From: Desulfoluna spongiiphila
GTDB taxonomy: Bacteria > Desulfobacterota > Desulfobacteria > Desulfobacterales > Desulfolunaceae
NCBI RefSeq assembly: GCF_900101345.1
Contig: NZ_FMUX01000016.1
Coordinates: forward strand, 1 to 64,000
DNA: 64,000 nucleotides
Direction of reading: 5' to 3'
This document shows positions 1-9,313 of the stretch, one piece after another; position 1 is the stretch's first letter; the number at the start of each line of letters is the position of its first letter. Under the pieces are notes generated by a model. That model worked only from the letters and a program-made list of their open reading frames with translations. It made no database searches and was not told the DNA's origin. The translations under genes were made by a program, and so were the position numbers.

Positions 1-89
1 TCAGTACAGTTAATGCTCCCATTTACGTGAGTTGGACAGCAGGCAAAATAATGGGACCTGTTTTTCAAGAATTGAACAACATCTACTAA
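1..89 (+). CDS. 3' end of an unidentified gene (partial)
   Basis: An open frame runs in from the left edge and stops with TAA at 87-89, giving 28 residues that end in ...FQELNNIY. A hairpin terminator follows within 10 bases, which supports this being a real gene end. The fragment is too short to assign a family. Confidence 0.45.
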   Translation, partial: STVNAPIYVSWTAGKIMGPVFQELNNIY

Positions 90-97
90 TCACAGGG

Positions 98-128
98 GCC
101 TCTCGAAGAAAATTATTCTTTGAGAGGC
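98..128 (+). terminator. Rho-independent-type hairpin after the partial left-edge gene
   Basis: Arms 98-110 and 116-128 pair over 13 bases with one G-U pair around a 5-base loop, then TATTTTGG. It lies 8 bases after the TAA at 89. The T-tract is imperfect, so termination efficiency is uncertain. Confidence 0.5.
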
Positions 129-387
129 TATTTTGGACAGTAGTGCTATATTTATTTTATTGGGCATAATGATGGGCACGCCTCGGGCTTAGCCCATCCT
201 ACCGGGAACCAACCATCCTTGAACCTTTATGGTCATATACTGCATCCCAAAAGCCATGCTCGGGCAACGCGTCGGAATGGAGACAAAACGTCTGCATTTA
301 CCAAAACATTCGGTGCGCACAGCGAACCCTACCATAGGACAAGGCGACAAATACCCTGATGCAGGTCGGGAGATGGGCCAGCCAGAC

Positions 388-432
388 AAAAAAAGCGCTT
401 CCCATCCACGAAGATGAAAAGCGCTTTTTTTT
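388..432. terminator. Bidirectional terminator downstream of the Na+/H+ antiporter
   Basis: AAAAAGCGCTT near 390-400 pairs with AAGCGCTTTTT near 418-430, with A-runs on one side and T-runs on the other, so it can act on both strands. On the minus strand it lies about 80 bases after the antiporter stop. A second GC-rich hairpin (GGGCCCTT/AAGGGCCC, 451-474) sits between it and the gene. Confidence 0.65.
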
Positions 433-514
433 ATACCGTATCTTATGTGCGGGCCCTTATTCGCAAAAGGGCCCGTTTATTATGCAGACGGCTTTGTAAG
501 CCTTTGCCCCCAGT

Positions 515-2332
515 CTACAGAAGCAGAAAGGCGAGCACCACCACAACCGTGGGAAAAAAGGCCGCCATGGCAAGCTTGCCGGGGTTCACGCCGTTTTTGA
601 AGTACTTCTTCAAAATGGCCTGGCCCGCGGGGTTCGGGGCGTTGGCGATAACGGTCATACCGCCACCGGCAACGGCACCGGCCACCACCGCGTACTTGAG
701 CGGATCGGTGAAGTTGGGTACCAGCGTACTCAGAAAGGTAATGGCCGCGTTGTCGTTAAACGCCGTGAGTACGGTGGCGCAGATCATCAGGGTGAGTTCA
801 CCCAGGTTGCCGAGGACAGGGGCGATCCACCATCCCTGAACGCCGCCGTGGATGACCAGACCGCCGAGGAAGAAACCAACAAGAAGTGCGGGCTTCAGGT
901 CGATGCGGTTCTGGAAAGGCGAGGTCACCTGAGCAAAGCCCAGGAAGAAAAGCATGCCGCAGACAAACAGCGCCGGGTAGTGGGCGTTGAGAATGGTCCA
1001 GACCATGAAGAGGACATGGACGACGATCACCCAGATGGGGACGGGATCATCACGCTTGTCCCATTCGGGATCGTAGAAGTTCGCACGCTCGTTGTGGGGC
1101 ATGAGGCCGGGAATGGTCTTTCGCATCTCGCGGCGCTTGATCTCTTCAAAGCGCTCGTTAAAGGCCTCCCTCACCAGTTCGGGATCGGTGCCCCTGCGTT
1201 CAATGCGTTCTGCCAGCTCCTCACGAAGCCGGGTGCGGGTCCTTTCCTTAATCCGGCTGCACGCCTCGTTGAAGGACTCGGTGAACCCAAGCTTGTTGCT
1301 GATGATGTGTTCCAGGTCGCTGAACTCCTGCTCAAGGTTTTCCCGGGTAAAATATCTTTTACCGATCTCCTCCTTGAGGCTCGTAAGCTCAAATTTTTCC
1401 TGCAGCTTATTGAACTCTTTTTTGAAAAGCAGGAAGTAGACCACGTTGGAAATCAGGATACCGGTCAAGGCTTTCCATCCGAAATTGGTCAGCATATGCA
1501 TCATGCCCCAATCCCAGGGACTCGCAACCATAAGGACCGGAGGCGCCGCAAAATGGGTCAGGGTACCGCCCACGGAGATGTTCACGAACAGCAGGCCGAT
1601 GGTGGCATACTTAAACTTCTCGCTGGGGTTCAGATCGTAGAATTTTGCGGAAAGAAGAAGCGCCGAGATGGTCATGGCGGCAGGCTCGGTGATGAAGGAC
1701 CCAAGAAGGGGACCGAAGGTAAGGATGGTAAACCACCAGGCGATGAGGGTTCCGCCGGCAAGGTTGGCGATCTTCCACATGGCCCCTTCGGCCAGTTTCA
1801 GAATAGGCCGCGTGGAGGCCAGGGTCATGATGACCACGACGAACATGGGCTCCGTGAAATTGACCTTATGACCGAGGTAGTTCAGAAGAGTGTGCCAATC
1901 GTAAAACCCGAGAATGGACACAGCAAGGGCAATGGCCCAGATGCCGAAAATAGCCTCCACTTCCCCAAGAAAGTGAAACAGCTCGGCCCCATGGCTCACG
2001 GAATACTTATTCGCGTCCCCACGCTCAATCTTTGCCTGATGTTCATGTTCCCACTTGTGGGCTATGGCAAGAAACTTGTTGGCAACAAAGGTGTGAATGA
2101 TGGCAAAGAGGAAGATGAGGCTCGCCACCAGGTTAAAGGGTTCCTCGACCACTCGGTCCTTTAGAATCTCTAAAATGCCAGAGGCATGAGCGTCCCCGTA
2201 AGAATCAAGGGCTCTCGGGAAAACATCTCCACTTGGCGCGCCATGCCCTCCCCCACTGGCGTAAACCAGTGAGGCCATAGCCACAATTCCAAGCGAAAAC
2301 AAAACGATACTTAATAGCTTTCTTTTCTCCAT
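515..2332 (-). CDS. Putative Na+/H+ antiporter (PF07399-type)
   Basis: A 605-residue inner-membrane protein that resembles the 'putative Na+/H+ antiporter' family, expected to exchange Na+ for H+ and help set pH and salt balance. The N-terminus is a signal-like hydrophobic stretch followed by a Gly/His-rich segment. Many hydrophobic helices follow, interrupted at about residues 300-415 by a long, strongly charged and probably helical cytoplasmic segment rich in Glu, Arg and Lys. The C-terminal helices contain a conserved-looking FNDNAAITFLSTL stretch, typical of ion-transporter superfamily members where Asp/Asn line the transport path. It is a single gene with terminators downstream. Family assignment is by recall of sequence pattern; the ion has not been shown. 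Confidence 0.8.
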   Translation of the reverse strand: MEKRKLLSIVLFSLGIVAMASLVYASGGGHGAPSGDVFPRALDSYGDAHASGILEILKDRVVEEPFNLVASLIFLFAIIHTFVANKFLAIAHKWEHEHQAKIERGDANKYSVSHGAELFHFLGEVEAIFGIWAIALAVSILGFYDWHTLLNYLGHKVNFTEPMFVVVIMTLASTRPILKLAEGAMWKIANLAGGTLIAWWFTILTFGPLLGSFITEPAAMTISALLLSAKFYDLNPSEKFKYATIGLLFVNISVGGTLTHFAAPPVLMVASPWDWGMMHMLTNFGWKALTGILISNVVYFLLFKKEFNKLQEKFELTSLKEEIGKRYFTRENLEQEFSDLEHIISNKLGFTESFNEACSRIKERTRTRLREELAERIERRGTDPELVREAFNERFEEIKRREMRKTIPGLMPHNERANFYDPEWDKRDDPVPIWVIVVHVLFMVWTILNAHYPALFVCGMLFFLGFAQVTSPFQNRIDLKPALLVGFFLGGLVIHGGVQGWWIAPVLGNLGELTLMICATVLTAFNDNAAITFLSTLVPNFTDPLKYAVVAGAVAGGGMTVIANAPNPAGQAILKKYFKNGVNPGKLAMAAFFPTVVVVLAFLLL

Positions 2333-3465
2333 AACATTTACTCCACGACAGACTGCGAAAATATTTCAAAAGAGGAAACAAACCTTAAACACGCCAAAGG
2401 ACCGAGGGATTCTCATTGGACTATGATAATCCTCGGCTTCAAAAAGAACATGGAGCGCCTTTATAATCGCAAAAGACAGTCCATGCGTCTTGAAAATCTA
2501 TTTCCTGAACCTGTAACACGTCGAGTCATACTGCTCCGGGAACGAGCACAGTGCAGAGTTACCATCACTGTCGGCAGCACCCGAAATACCAGGTGCTAAG
2601 GCTCGTGACTTATTGGAACTCTCAAGAATCTTCCAAAAAAGCAAGCCCCTTCCTGAACCTTTTTTCCCGGCCCATGAAGGACAAATACGATAAAACCTTC
2701 TGATTTCGGGAAACTCCAAAAAACGCGCCCCAATAAAAACAACGTTTCATGTCCAGATTTTAATGTTGTTTTCAGCCACCGACGACATCAAGCGCCGCCA
2801 AATCCACGAAAGGGGAAAGAAAAGCCCCGGCCGTTTACTTAAAAAAAATTGGACGGTTACATCAAAATAATTTATCTCATTCCTACGCATAGAAACACGA
2901 CAAATATTCCCCGGCAGGCCACGTTTCATGCATCGACATCGGCTAACCCCGGAACAGACAACGCACAGGCGAATGTGCCATCGGGAAGCCCTGCCACGCA
3001 TTCCCCCTTCCGGTTCGATGGTCACCACAGTTATTAATAAGGATGGAGCCCCCCCCCGTTGCAGCGTAATCGATGCCTGCTCTATCCTTTCTGCTGTAAT
3101 AACGGCCACAGCAGGACTGCAAGGCGGCAGACATCTCACCGCTCATCATAAGACAGAACAGCTACAGTGCCATAGGGCCTGTCAACCCAAACCGCTCCTC
3201 AAGCGACGTCGAAGCCCTTGCCGGCTGATGTCGCCAGCCTTGCCCTGCAAAAGCCCGTATGTTAAGCCGTTCAATGATCACCTGGGTTCTTTTTGTCCAG
3301 AGGCTGTCCCGTCATTAAACATACGGATCGCCGCAAAAGCCAGGCCATACCGGGTGTAAAAACCAGAACGCTCTCAGGCGTCACGAAAGATTCCACTCGT
3401 TTCTCGCCATGCGGCGTTGTGATGCCGGTTGTTTATGCGTCAGTATTATGAAGGGTAATCTTTAA
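2333..3465. other. Gene-poor stretch, nothing recognised
   Basis: About 1.1 kb between the antiporter start and the next credible gene. Only short, overlapping, compositionally inconsistent frames are present. No RNA gene, repeat or mobile-element end was recognised. The antiporter promoter should lie just right of 2332 but no clear -35/-10 pair was singled out. Confidence 0.5.
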
Positions 3466-3912
3466 ATGATTGAAAAGAATAGACGTTGGGTTGGAAGCTT
3501 GCAGACGGCCATAAATCAACTCAGTAAAAAAGACCGTTTAATGGTTATGCGTGAGGCGGGTGTTGGATGTTCCTCTGACATACTGGCCTTGTGTGAGAGC
3601 GTGTTGAATCATCCTGTGGGTTCTCTTGAGGATCTAATCACTGGCTGGAACACCGTCAGGGAATCGAAAAATCTTCAGGGAAAGTGGGTCATGCATGGTG
3701 ATTGCATCACGGGAACGTTCCATGAATGCGGCTGCCCATTGGTTCGGTCGGGCTTTGTTCAGCTTACTCCTATTCAGTGTTTGTGCTCAAAGGGCATGAT
3801 TGAAAGGGTTTTCTCACACGTCACATGTAAAAAAGCTGACGTCCATATCAAACAATCCATTGGAAACGGCGATGATATTTGTGAGTTCACGGTCATGATC
3901 CGGGACGATTGA
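3466..3912 (+). CDS. DUF6144/V4R-like small cysteine-rich protein
   Basis: A 148-residue soluble protein. The N-terminal half (1-75) is helical. The C-terminal half has the pattern GTFHECGCPLV...CLCSKGMIERVF...GNGDDICEFTV, which resembles DUF6144 or 4-vinyl-reductase-like (V4R) domains that end in a 'G-x-x-x-C-x-F' strand and may bind small hydrophobic ligands or metal. The start follows AAGGGTAATCTTTAA, a usable ribosome site. It stands alone in the accessory region. The substrate is unknown and the family call is tentative. Confidence 0.6.
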   Translation: MIEKNRRWVGSLQTAINQLSKKDRLMVMREAGVGCSSDILALCESVLNHPVGSLEDLITGWNTVRESKNLQGKWVMHGDCITGTFHECGCPLVRSGFVQLTPIQCLCSKGMIERVFSHVTCKKADVHIKQSIGNGDDICEFTVMIRDD

Positions 3913-4089
3913 ATTTTAGGATTACATCGTCATGGTGAAGGGGGCGCACTGATACAATAACAGCACCCAAGGCCGTCCATCGATGGGTTGTTGCCAAAAA
4001 ACCGGTGCAACGGTATACCGTCCGTATCCCGGTGCCCCGATGCAAGAGCAACACCCATCCTGCCACAAGGCAGATCGGGATGTTTGAGG

Positions 4090-4389
4090 TCACTCGGCAT
4101 GAGCCACTTGGTCCCCCACCAATCCAGTCCCCGGGTCTCCCACGTATTGAACCAGAAGGCGACCTTCGGCTGCACGCAGTTCCACCATGGATTTTTGAAG
4201 CTGCACAAATCCGTCCAGCCTGTCCTCTTTGGCTTCAATGGCGTCCTCTTCTCTGTTTAACACCTCGTCGCTGTTGGTCCTGCCTGCGTTAAATCGCGCA
4301 AGAACCATTTTAAGCAGACGGTCATTGGTTTCACAGGATTTTGACAGGTACGCCAGCTGATCAAAGGCGCTGTTGACCTCACCGGTCAA
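4090..4389 (-). pseudogene. Fossil of a TolC-type outer-membrane efflux gene
   Basis: About 70 residues match the second TolC helical repeat: a LxKMVLARFNAGRTNSDEVL-like segment, then a VQLQKSMVELRAAEGRLLVQ-like segment close to the usual C-terminal end. The rest of a normal 400-500-residue gene is missing. Its 5' side stops at the end of the MITE-like element at 4403. It was probably the third partner of the type I secretion genes at 9444-13129, in the same orientation. Confidence 0.6.
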
Positions 4390-4402
4390 TGTGTGGATTA
4401 GA

Positions 4403-4840
4403 AAAATGAGGGTCGCGTCTTGACATTCGACAAAAAGAAAAAATGTTCAAATTCAACACCTTTATTTTGAGCAGCAACTCAATACACCCCTCATTTTCCG
4501 ATCCCCCCATTGTGACGATCAACTCAAGAAACAAAAGAGCCAGACGTCTTCGACCTGAAGAATTGGTTTGCTCACTAAGCACTTGGCACAATCATTTGCC
4601 CCCAAAGGACTGTCCACCCTTCTCGCCTGCAATCGCTGCTGCAGCCAGCAAAAAAATGCTCGGAACAATTACCCCAACCTTAACTGGTGCACTGCTTCAC
4701 GCCGCGATCCTGTTTCCATAATCATTCCCAATAAAATGATAATCGTAAGAACCAGCTCTCTAATCACGAAAAGCAACGAGTACTTCCGTGATAAAAGAGC
4801 TGCCTCTGATTTGTAAAATATCAAGACGTGCCCCCTTTTC
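4403..4840. mobile_element. MITE-like element with terminal inverted repeats
   Basis: The left end carries GGGTCGCGTCTTGACATT followed by CGACA (plus strand, from about 4410). The right end carries GGGGGCACGTCTTGATATT (minus strand, from about 4836). These face each other across about 430 bp that has no convincing gene. The right half is repeated at 6303-6530. The terminus resembles GGGGTCAGGTCTTGACA-type ends often seen near REP-associated transposase genes; that comparison is from memory. No transposase is present, so the element would be non-autonomous. Confidence 0.5.
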
Positions 4841-4842
4841 AC

Positions 4843-6126
4843 TCATCTCGCCGCCTCAATTATATTCATCAATTCTTCACGATAAACAAATTCTATTGAC
4901 CTTTTCGTTTTAAAATTACAAGAGTGGCCTTGCCTACTAACCACAACATATTTTTCTTCTGGAAATTCACGCCCACACATATGCTTTAGAAGATAATACC
5001 CTGAAGATCCAATGGCCCCATAAACAGCGCTTTTATAAAGAAGTTTGGCTTGTTTTACGTTTCTTTTCTTGTATTGTAGAAACGTATTTCGTTCCGGGTC
5101 ATCGGACATGGCATTCAAGTATTCTTCATACAGCCTTTCCACCAGGGGATGATCACAACGGAACTCTCCAGTGATAGCCAATGAAAGTGAGAGGTTTTGA
5201 AGGATATTCATGAGAGCATCCTGCCTGCATGCCGACACCCAACTGTACCTTCCCTTCACTTCATCTTCATAGCCATTCTCAGCCCAAACACTCTCAACAT
5301 TATCCAGCCAAACGAACAATTCGTACAACTTACCCATCAACACAGGATCTTTTCGCCTTAAAGTCCCCCCGCCAAATAATTTTCCAGTATAATGACTCTG
5401 CAGAATTGAATAATAAGACGCAAGATTTGGGTATCCCAAGGCGTACTGGCGAATCATCCGCTTGTCCTGGTACTCGTTAGAGGCCATACCTTCCAGTGAA
5501 GACCAGCAGGCATCAAGCAATGTGACCATTTTGGGTTCGTATCTCTTATCCGTCACAAAATAAGGGCGGTCTTTTTTCCTTGTGTAATGGTATAAAAACC
5601 ATTGATTCATCCAGACATATCTTTCCCCATCGTTTTCCGGGAGATACTTCACCCCCATCCTGTAAACAGCTTTCAAAAAAAGAGTGTATGGATAATGCAT
5701 AGGATTTTCAGGATGAAGATACTGCCCCAACACCATGCGATGGTAATTAACAACCTGCCCTACCACCCAGTACTCTCTTGCCTCATAGTAGGCATTACCG
5801 TTACGCATCCATTGAGAACGCTGGTAGACATAAATCAGACTTAAAAAAGCCATGCACACAATAAAGAATTTTTTGGCCAGCTGACCATTGCGGCAGTGCC
5901 ATGAGGGGCGGCTCAAAACGTCTTGCGGAGCAGGCCCTGAGCCTTGGATCCAATTCTTTTCCGCAACAGAATAGCGAGCCTTATACAAGACAGTGCGTAG
6001 CAACAAAGTTATTAGGTAGCCCAAATAGAGCATGCTCACAGTTACACACACACAACCGGCAAGAAGTAAAAGACTCACGAAAAAATGAATTCCGCCAAAA
6101 TTCATACCCCGCCTTTCGATGCCCAT
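4843..6126 (-). CDS. Unknown membrane protein, paralogue A
   Basis: A 427-residue protein with two hydrophobic segments in the first half (about residues 10-45 and 85-105), then a largely soluble domain of about 310 residues. It is clearly paralogous to the gene at 6945-8210. Both share AREY-x-V-x-GQVVN, HPEN...YPY and a RG/MGVKYLP-x-NDGE-like block, with similar spacing. I recognise no known domain. Its stop lies a few bases from the right end of the MITE-like element, so the C-terminus may have been altered by insertion. It lies in the AT-richer region left of the type I secretion genes. No catalytic motif is evident; a role tied to the secretion locus is only inferred from position. Confidence 0.65.
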   Translation of the reverse strand: MGIERRGMNFGGIHFFVSLLLLAGCVCVTVSMLYLGYLITLLLRTVLYKARYSVAEKNWIQGSGPAPQDVLSRPSWHCRNGQLAKKFFIVCMAFLSLIYVYQRSQWMRNGNAYYEAREYWVVGQVVNYHRMVLGQYLHPENPMHYPYTLFLKAVYRMGVKYLPENDGERYVWMNQWFLYHYTRKKDRPYFVTDKRYEPKMVTLLDACWSSLEGMASNEYQDKRMIRQYALGYPNLASYYSILQSHYTGKLFGGGTLRRKDPVLMGKLYELFVWLDNVESVWAENGYEDEVKGRYSWVSACRQDALMNILQNLSLSLAITGEFRCDHPLVERLYEEYLNAMSDDPERNTFLQYKKRNVKQAKLLYKSAVYGAIGSSGYYLLKHMCGREFPEEKYVVVSRQGHSCNFKTKRSIEFVYREELMNIIEAAR

Positions 6127-6202
6127 TTAGACAATGGAAAAAAATCATTACCCGACTCTGCGATTACCTTCTGAATCATTCAAAAACGGAGCATAAACAC
6201 CG

Positions 6203-6286
6203 GTTATTTCCTTTTAAACTCTCCCCCACCCCCCTAAAAAGACGTCAGAAAGAACTCAATGAGCCGGCGTTTACCGGTTTTTATTA
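6203..6286 (-). pseudogene. Fossil of an hlyD C-terminus
   Basis: The frame KTGKRRLIEFFLTSF followed by TAG matches the last residues of the intact HlyD protein at 9444-10853 (KTGKRRVIEFFLTPF...). DNA similarity continues past the premature stop into the original end. It shows that a second copy of the secretion locus, or a duplicated segment of it, once lay here. Confidence 0.7.
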
Positions 6287-6302
6287 CCAACCCATGGAGC
6301 TA

Positions 6303-6530
6303 CGCATCCTTCTCACCAGCAATCGCTGCTGCAGCCAGCAAAAGAATGCTAAGAACAATTACCCCGACCTTAACGGATGCAATGCTTCACGCCACGAGCC
6401 TGTTTCCATAATCATTCCCAATGAAATGGTAAACGTCAGAACCAGATCTCTAATCACGAAAATCAACGAGTACTTCCGTGATTACAGAGCTGCCTCGGAG
6501 TTGTCAAATGTCAAGACGCGACCCCTTTTC
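6303..6530. repeat. Second copy of the MITE-like element's right half
   Basis: About 225 bp closely match 4613-4840, including an identical CGCTGCTGCAGCCAGCAAAA block and the GGGGTCGCGTCTTGACATTT end. The left inverted end is missing and is replaced by the hlyD fossil. On the minus strand both copies can encode a short hydrophobic run (VKVGVIV...LLAAAAIAGEK), but without a convincing start. Confidence 0.65.
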
Positions 6531-6609
6531 CTATGATACCGTCATAAACACTCAGATTCTCGTGAACAACTCTCTCGATCGAATTCGTTTCATTTTCTGT
6601 TGCACTCAT
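6511..6609 (-). pseudogene. Short frame with good ribosome site, cut by the repeat
   Basis: ATG at 6609 is preceded by AAGGAGTGGAC, a strong ribosome-binding site. The frame gives 32 residues (MSATENETNSIERVVHENLS...) and stops at TGA inside the GGGGTCGCGTCTTGACA end of the repeat. The simplest reading is the 5' end of a gene interrupted by the element. A genuine small protein is possible. Confidence 0.4.
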
Positions 6610-6944
6610 GTCCACTCCTTTTCAATAAGAAAGTATTGATACACAAACCAGCTTCACAGATACAATGAGAGGCTTACTTTTCTCGCATTTAGCCACAGTT
6701 CTGTCAGTCAAAATGCTAAATACAAACAAAGTAGAGACTTTAAAGCTTCTTTAACACGCAACAATTCGACAGAGTATAAGTCAACACATCGGCATAAAGA
6801 GGCATTTAAGTTTTAGCAACTTTCCTTCACCAACCATAACACCATGCTTATATTTCCGCGATGCAATCAATAATTGTGATTCCAAATTGTTGGCAACCAT
6901 AGCTTTACTACTTTAGTATAATCATAGGTTCCATAATCCTATCT
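6610..6944. other. AT-rich intergenic region
   Basis: About 335 AT-rich bases between the truncated 32-residue frame and the stop of paralogue B. Apart from the ribosome site next to 6609, nothing was recognised. Confidence 0.4.
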
Positions 6945-8210
6945 TTAATTCAACTTTTCAATTTCTGCTTTAAAATTATATTGGAGTTCTTTTAAAGACA
7001 AACGATTGATATCCAGAATAGATCTATGGATCGGATATCCACAGTGTTTCTTCAATACATAGTCATTCAAAAAGTCTGCAGCATATGGCTTCATAGCCAA
7101 CACAAAAAGGCGCTTCCTTTGTGTGCGGTTCTTAACTTTCCTTAGAGAGGATTTTGGATTAAGAATCAGGTCTTCCATAATTTCTTTATATTTGAGAACT
7201 GAGGTATCAGAACAGTCAAAAACTCCGTCTCTTATTTGTTTATAAATAATATCTCTTAATTGAAGCAACTCAACAATACTCAATGTTGCTTCTAACTTGG
7301 GATGTTGATCAATATTGACCTTCATATACTCTGAATTATTCCATGCTATCCGAATCTGGCCTGTCCATTTTGCAATCTTATTGATCCGATAGTTCAAAAC
7401 CTCATCAGACAATGCGCTTTCACGAGACCCGAAGATTATCCCAATGCTATAGTTTTTATAAAGACTATAGTAAAATAACATTCTCGGGATATTCCTCATG
7501 AAATGGACTTCTTCCATTTTTTTACTTTCAAAAGAATTCGTCATACACTTATTGATCGAATACCATGACAAATCTATTAATCGAATCATATCATGAGGAG
7601 TTTTCCCGGTCCCTGATTCATCTCGAGTCAAATAAAAAGAGCGCGAATAAGTACCCACAAACCAAAGATCGACCCAAACCCCAGCCTCACCGTCATTAGC
7701 CGGTAAATATCTAACACCACGGTTAAAAATTATTTCCTGCAAAAGATTGTACGGATATAGTAATTTATTTTCAGGATGTACAAACCGTACGGTCATACTG
7801 CGGAAAGCATTGACAACTTGCCCCGCCACAAAATATTCACGCGCTATAGTATGGTGAGCGTCCTTACGTATCCATTCGTTACGTTGAGAATTATAAATTA
7901 TAACATTAACGACACAAACAACGCACAACGGCCAAAAAACCATCTTTATTTTATTCTTAGAAAGAAATATTAGCCCTTGTTTTAATATTATCGGTCTGCC
8001 ATATGATGGTTTATTAATGTCTTGATATTCAGATCTTCTTGCCACGCCATTGTTAATCAACGCACAAGATATAGATCTTTTAATTCGTGCATAAAAAGGC
8101 ATAAAAATGGCAACACAAAGCAATCCCACCAACAGGCCCATAACAAGCAAATAAATCCATTGAATAAAAATCACTGATACCACACAGAACATGCCGCAAA
8201 GCAGATGCAT
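6945..8210 (-). CDS. Unknown membrane protein, paralogue B
   Basis: A 421-residue paralogue of the protein at 4843-6126. Hydrophobic segments lie at about residues 8-45 and 88-108; the rest is soluble and basic. Shared blocks include AREYFVAGQVVN, FVHPENKLLYPY and RGVRYLPANDGE. The gene is AT-rich compared with the flanking secretion and antiporter genes, which suggests transfer from another source. It starts 14 bases after the stop of the DUF1566 lipoprotein gene and is probably cotranscribed with it. No known domain was recognised. Both paralogues are followed downstream by a copy of the MITE-like repeat, so gene and repeat may have been duplicated as one unit. Confidence 0.65.
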   Translation of the reverse strand: MHLLCGMFCVVSVIFIQWIYLLVMGLLVGLLCVAIFMPFYARIKRSISCALINNGVARRSEYQDINKPSYGRPIILKQGLIFLSKNKIKMVFWPLCVVCVVNVIIYNSQRNEWIRKDAHHTIAREYFVAGQVVNAFRSMTVRFVHPENKLLYPYNLLQEIIFNRGVRYLPANDGEAGVWVDLWFVGTYSRSFYLTRDESGTGKTPHDMIRLIDLSWYSINKCMTNSFESKKMEEVHFMRNIPRMLFYYSLYKNYSIGIIFGSRESALSDEVLNYRINKIAKWTGQIRIAWNNSEYMKVNIDQHPKLEATLSIVELLQLRDIIYKQIRDGVFDCSDTSVLKYKEIMEDLILNPKSSLRKVKNRTQRKRLFVLAMKPYAADFLNDYVLKKHCGYPIHRSILDINRLSLKELQYNFKAEIEKLN

Positions 8211-8224
8211 TCTATCCTCACTTA

Positions 8225-9313
8225 TTATTCAGTAAAATTTCTTACGAGGCGTATATATGACGGAGTGCCGGCTATATCAAAGTCACCATTTTTCAAGGGA
8301 AGAATATATGGGCATTGGCTTTTACCGTTGGGAGTTGACGACATAAAATCACCATTATCAATGGTATCATTAAAAATACTATATATAGCGGGATATTCTT
8401 TTCTATAATCAACAATGGATATAAGTTCTTTAATATTAGGAAGTCTCCAATCTGTATAGCCCGCATAATCAGATTCTTCACTAAATACTCTTGCATCGTG
8501 CCATTTAAATTTATTTTTTTTCTTCTCACCGGTTTTATTTTTCGAACAATCCTTTTGCCACATAAGACCGGTTGAATAATCTGTAACTGTTCCGTCTCCA
8601 TTGTCTTTAAATCGTATTGTCTGATCACCGAATAGCTTCACATGCTCAAAAGCCTCGTTTTCAATACAAACTGCCCGAAAACAATAACGCACCTTTTTAA
8701 AATGGTTTAGTGCAACGCCTCTTTGGAATAAAATGCCCCAAGCAAACCGATTATCATCAACACATTCAGTGGATGACCAATAGAAAGATGAATATTGATT
8801 TTTAAAATAATCCGTATTACTCGAAGGAAATTTTTTTTCGAAATGTATGATTGAAGACAACTCCTTGAGGTTGGGAATTCGCCAATTTGAGAAACCGCCA
8901 TATTTAATACTATTTAGCCAATCAACATGATCTTGCGCTTCTTCAAAGGTAAAAAAAGTATTTCGGTCATGAATGGATCCATCGGCTGTTTTAGCCTCCC
9001 AAACTCGGCCTGTTATATTATCCCTGATAAGAGCCCATTTCTCAGTAGAATCAGGGAGAGAGGCTCCTTCCGAATTTAACTTTGTATAGGAAGGCTGATT
9101 AGAATCATAATTATAATCAGCGTCTTCTTTTCCTCTCTTGGTTTTTTCGCTTAAATACTCTTTTTTAATTCCCATCATTTCGTAAAGATGCACCTCTACA
9201 CCGGTATCAACGACTGGAATGACATAATAATCAGGGCCTTCGGCTTTCTCTTGTCGACACGAACAGATAGATAAAAAAAATATGACCATCGACAATTTCA
9301 CAATTCTATTCAT
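8225..9313 (-). CDS. Lipoprotein with two DUF1566 (Lcl C-terminal-like) domains
   Basis: A 362-residue protein whose N-terminus MNRIVKLSMVIFFLSICSC is a lipoprotein signal with a cysteine near residue 19. Two DUF1566 units follow: one at about 90-220 (LIRDNITGRVWE, SNWRIPNLKELSSI, YWSST) and one at about 235-360 (DNGDGTVTDYSTGLMWQKD, TDWRLPNIKELISIVD). Such domains are found on surface or periplasmic proteins of deltaproteobacteria and are of unknown or lectin-like function. The gene lies between hlyD and paralogue B on the same strand. It is AT-rich. A role in cell-surface display or secretion is plausible but not shown. Confidence 0.75.
   Translation of the reverse strand: MNRIVKLSMVIFFLSICSCRQEKAEGPDYYVIPVVDTGVEVHLYEMMGIKKEYLSEKTKRGKEDADYNYDSNQPSYTKLNSEGASLPDSTEKWALIRDNITGRVWEAKTADGSIHDRNTFFTFEEAQDHVDWLNSIKYGGFSNWRIPNLKELSSIIHFEKKFPSSNTDYFKNQYSSFYWSSTECVDDNRFAWGILFQRGVALNHFKKVRYCFRAVCIENEAFEHVKLFGDQTIRFKDNGDGTVTDYSTGLMWQKDCSKNKTGEKKKNKFKWHDARVFSEESDYAGYTDWRLPNIKELISIVDYRKEYPAIYSIFNDTIDNGDFMSSTPNGKSQCPYILPLKNGDFDIAGTPSYIRLVRNFTE

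Noticed and set aside
848..2164. 438-codon plus-strand frame opposite the antiporter
   Set aside because: Antisense shadow of a GC-rich gene; His/Gly/Asp-rich, no family-like segments, no ribosome site.
2498..3359. Several short frames in the 2.3-3.5 kb spacer
   Set aside because: Overlap one another, lack ribosome sites and protein-like composition.
4583..4601. TGGCACAATCATTTGC as a second sigma-54 promoter
   Set aside because: Spacing is one base too long and there is no gene downstream on that strand.
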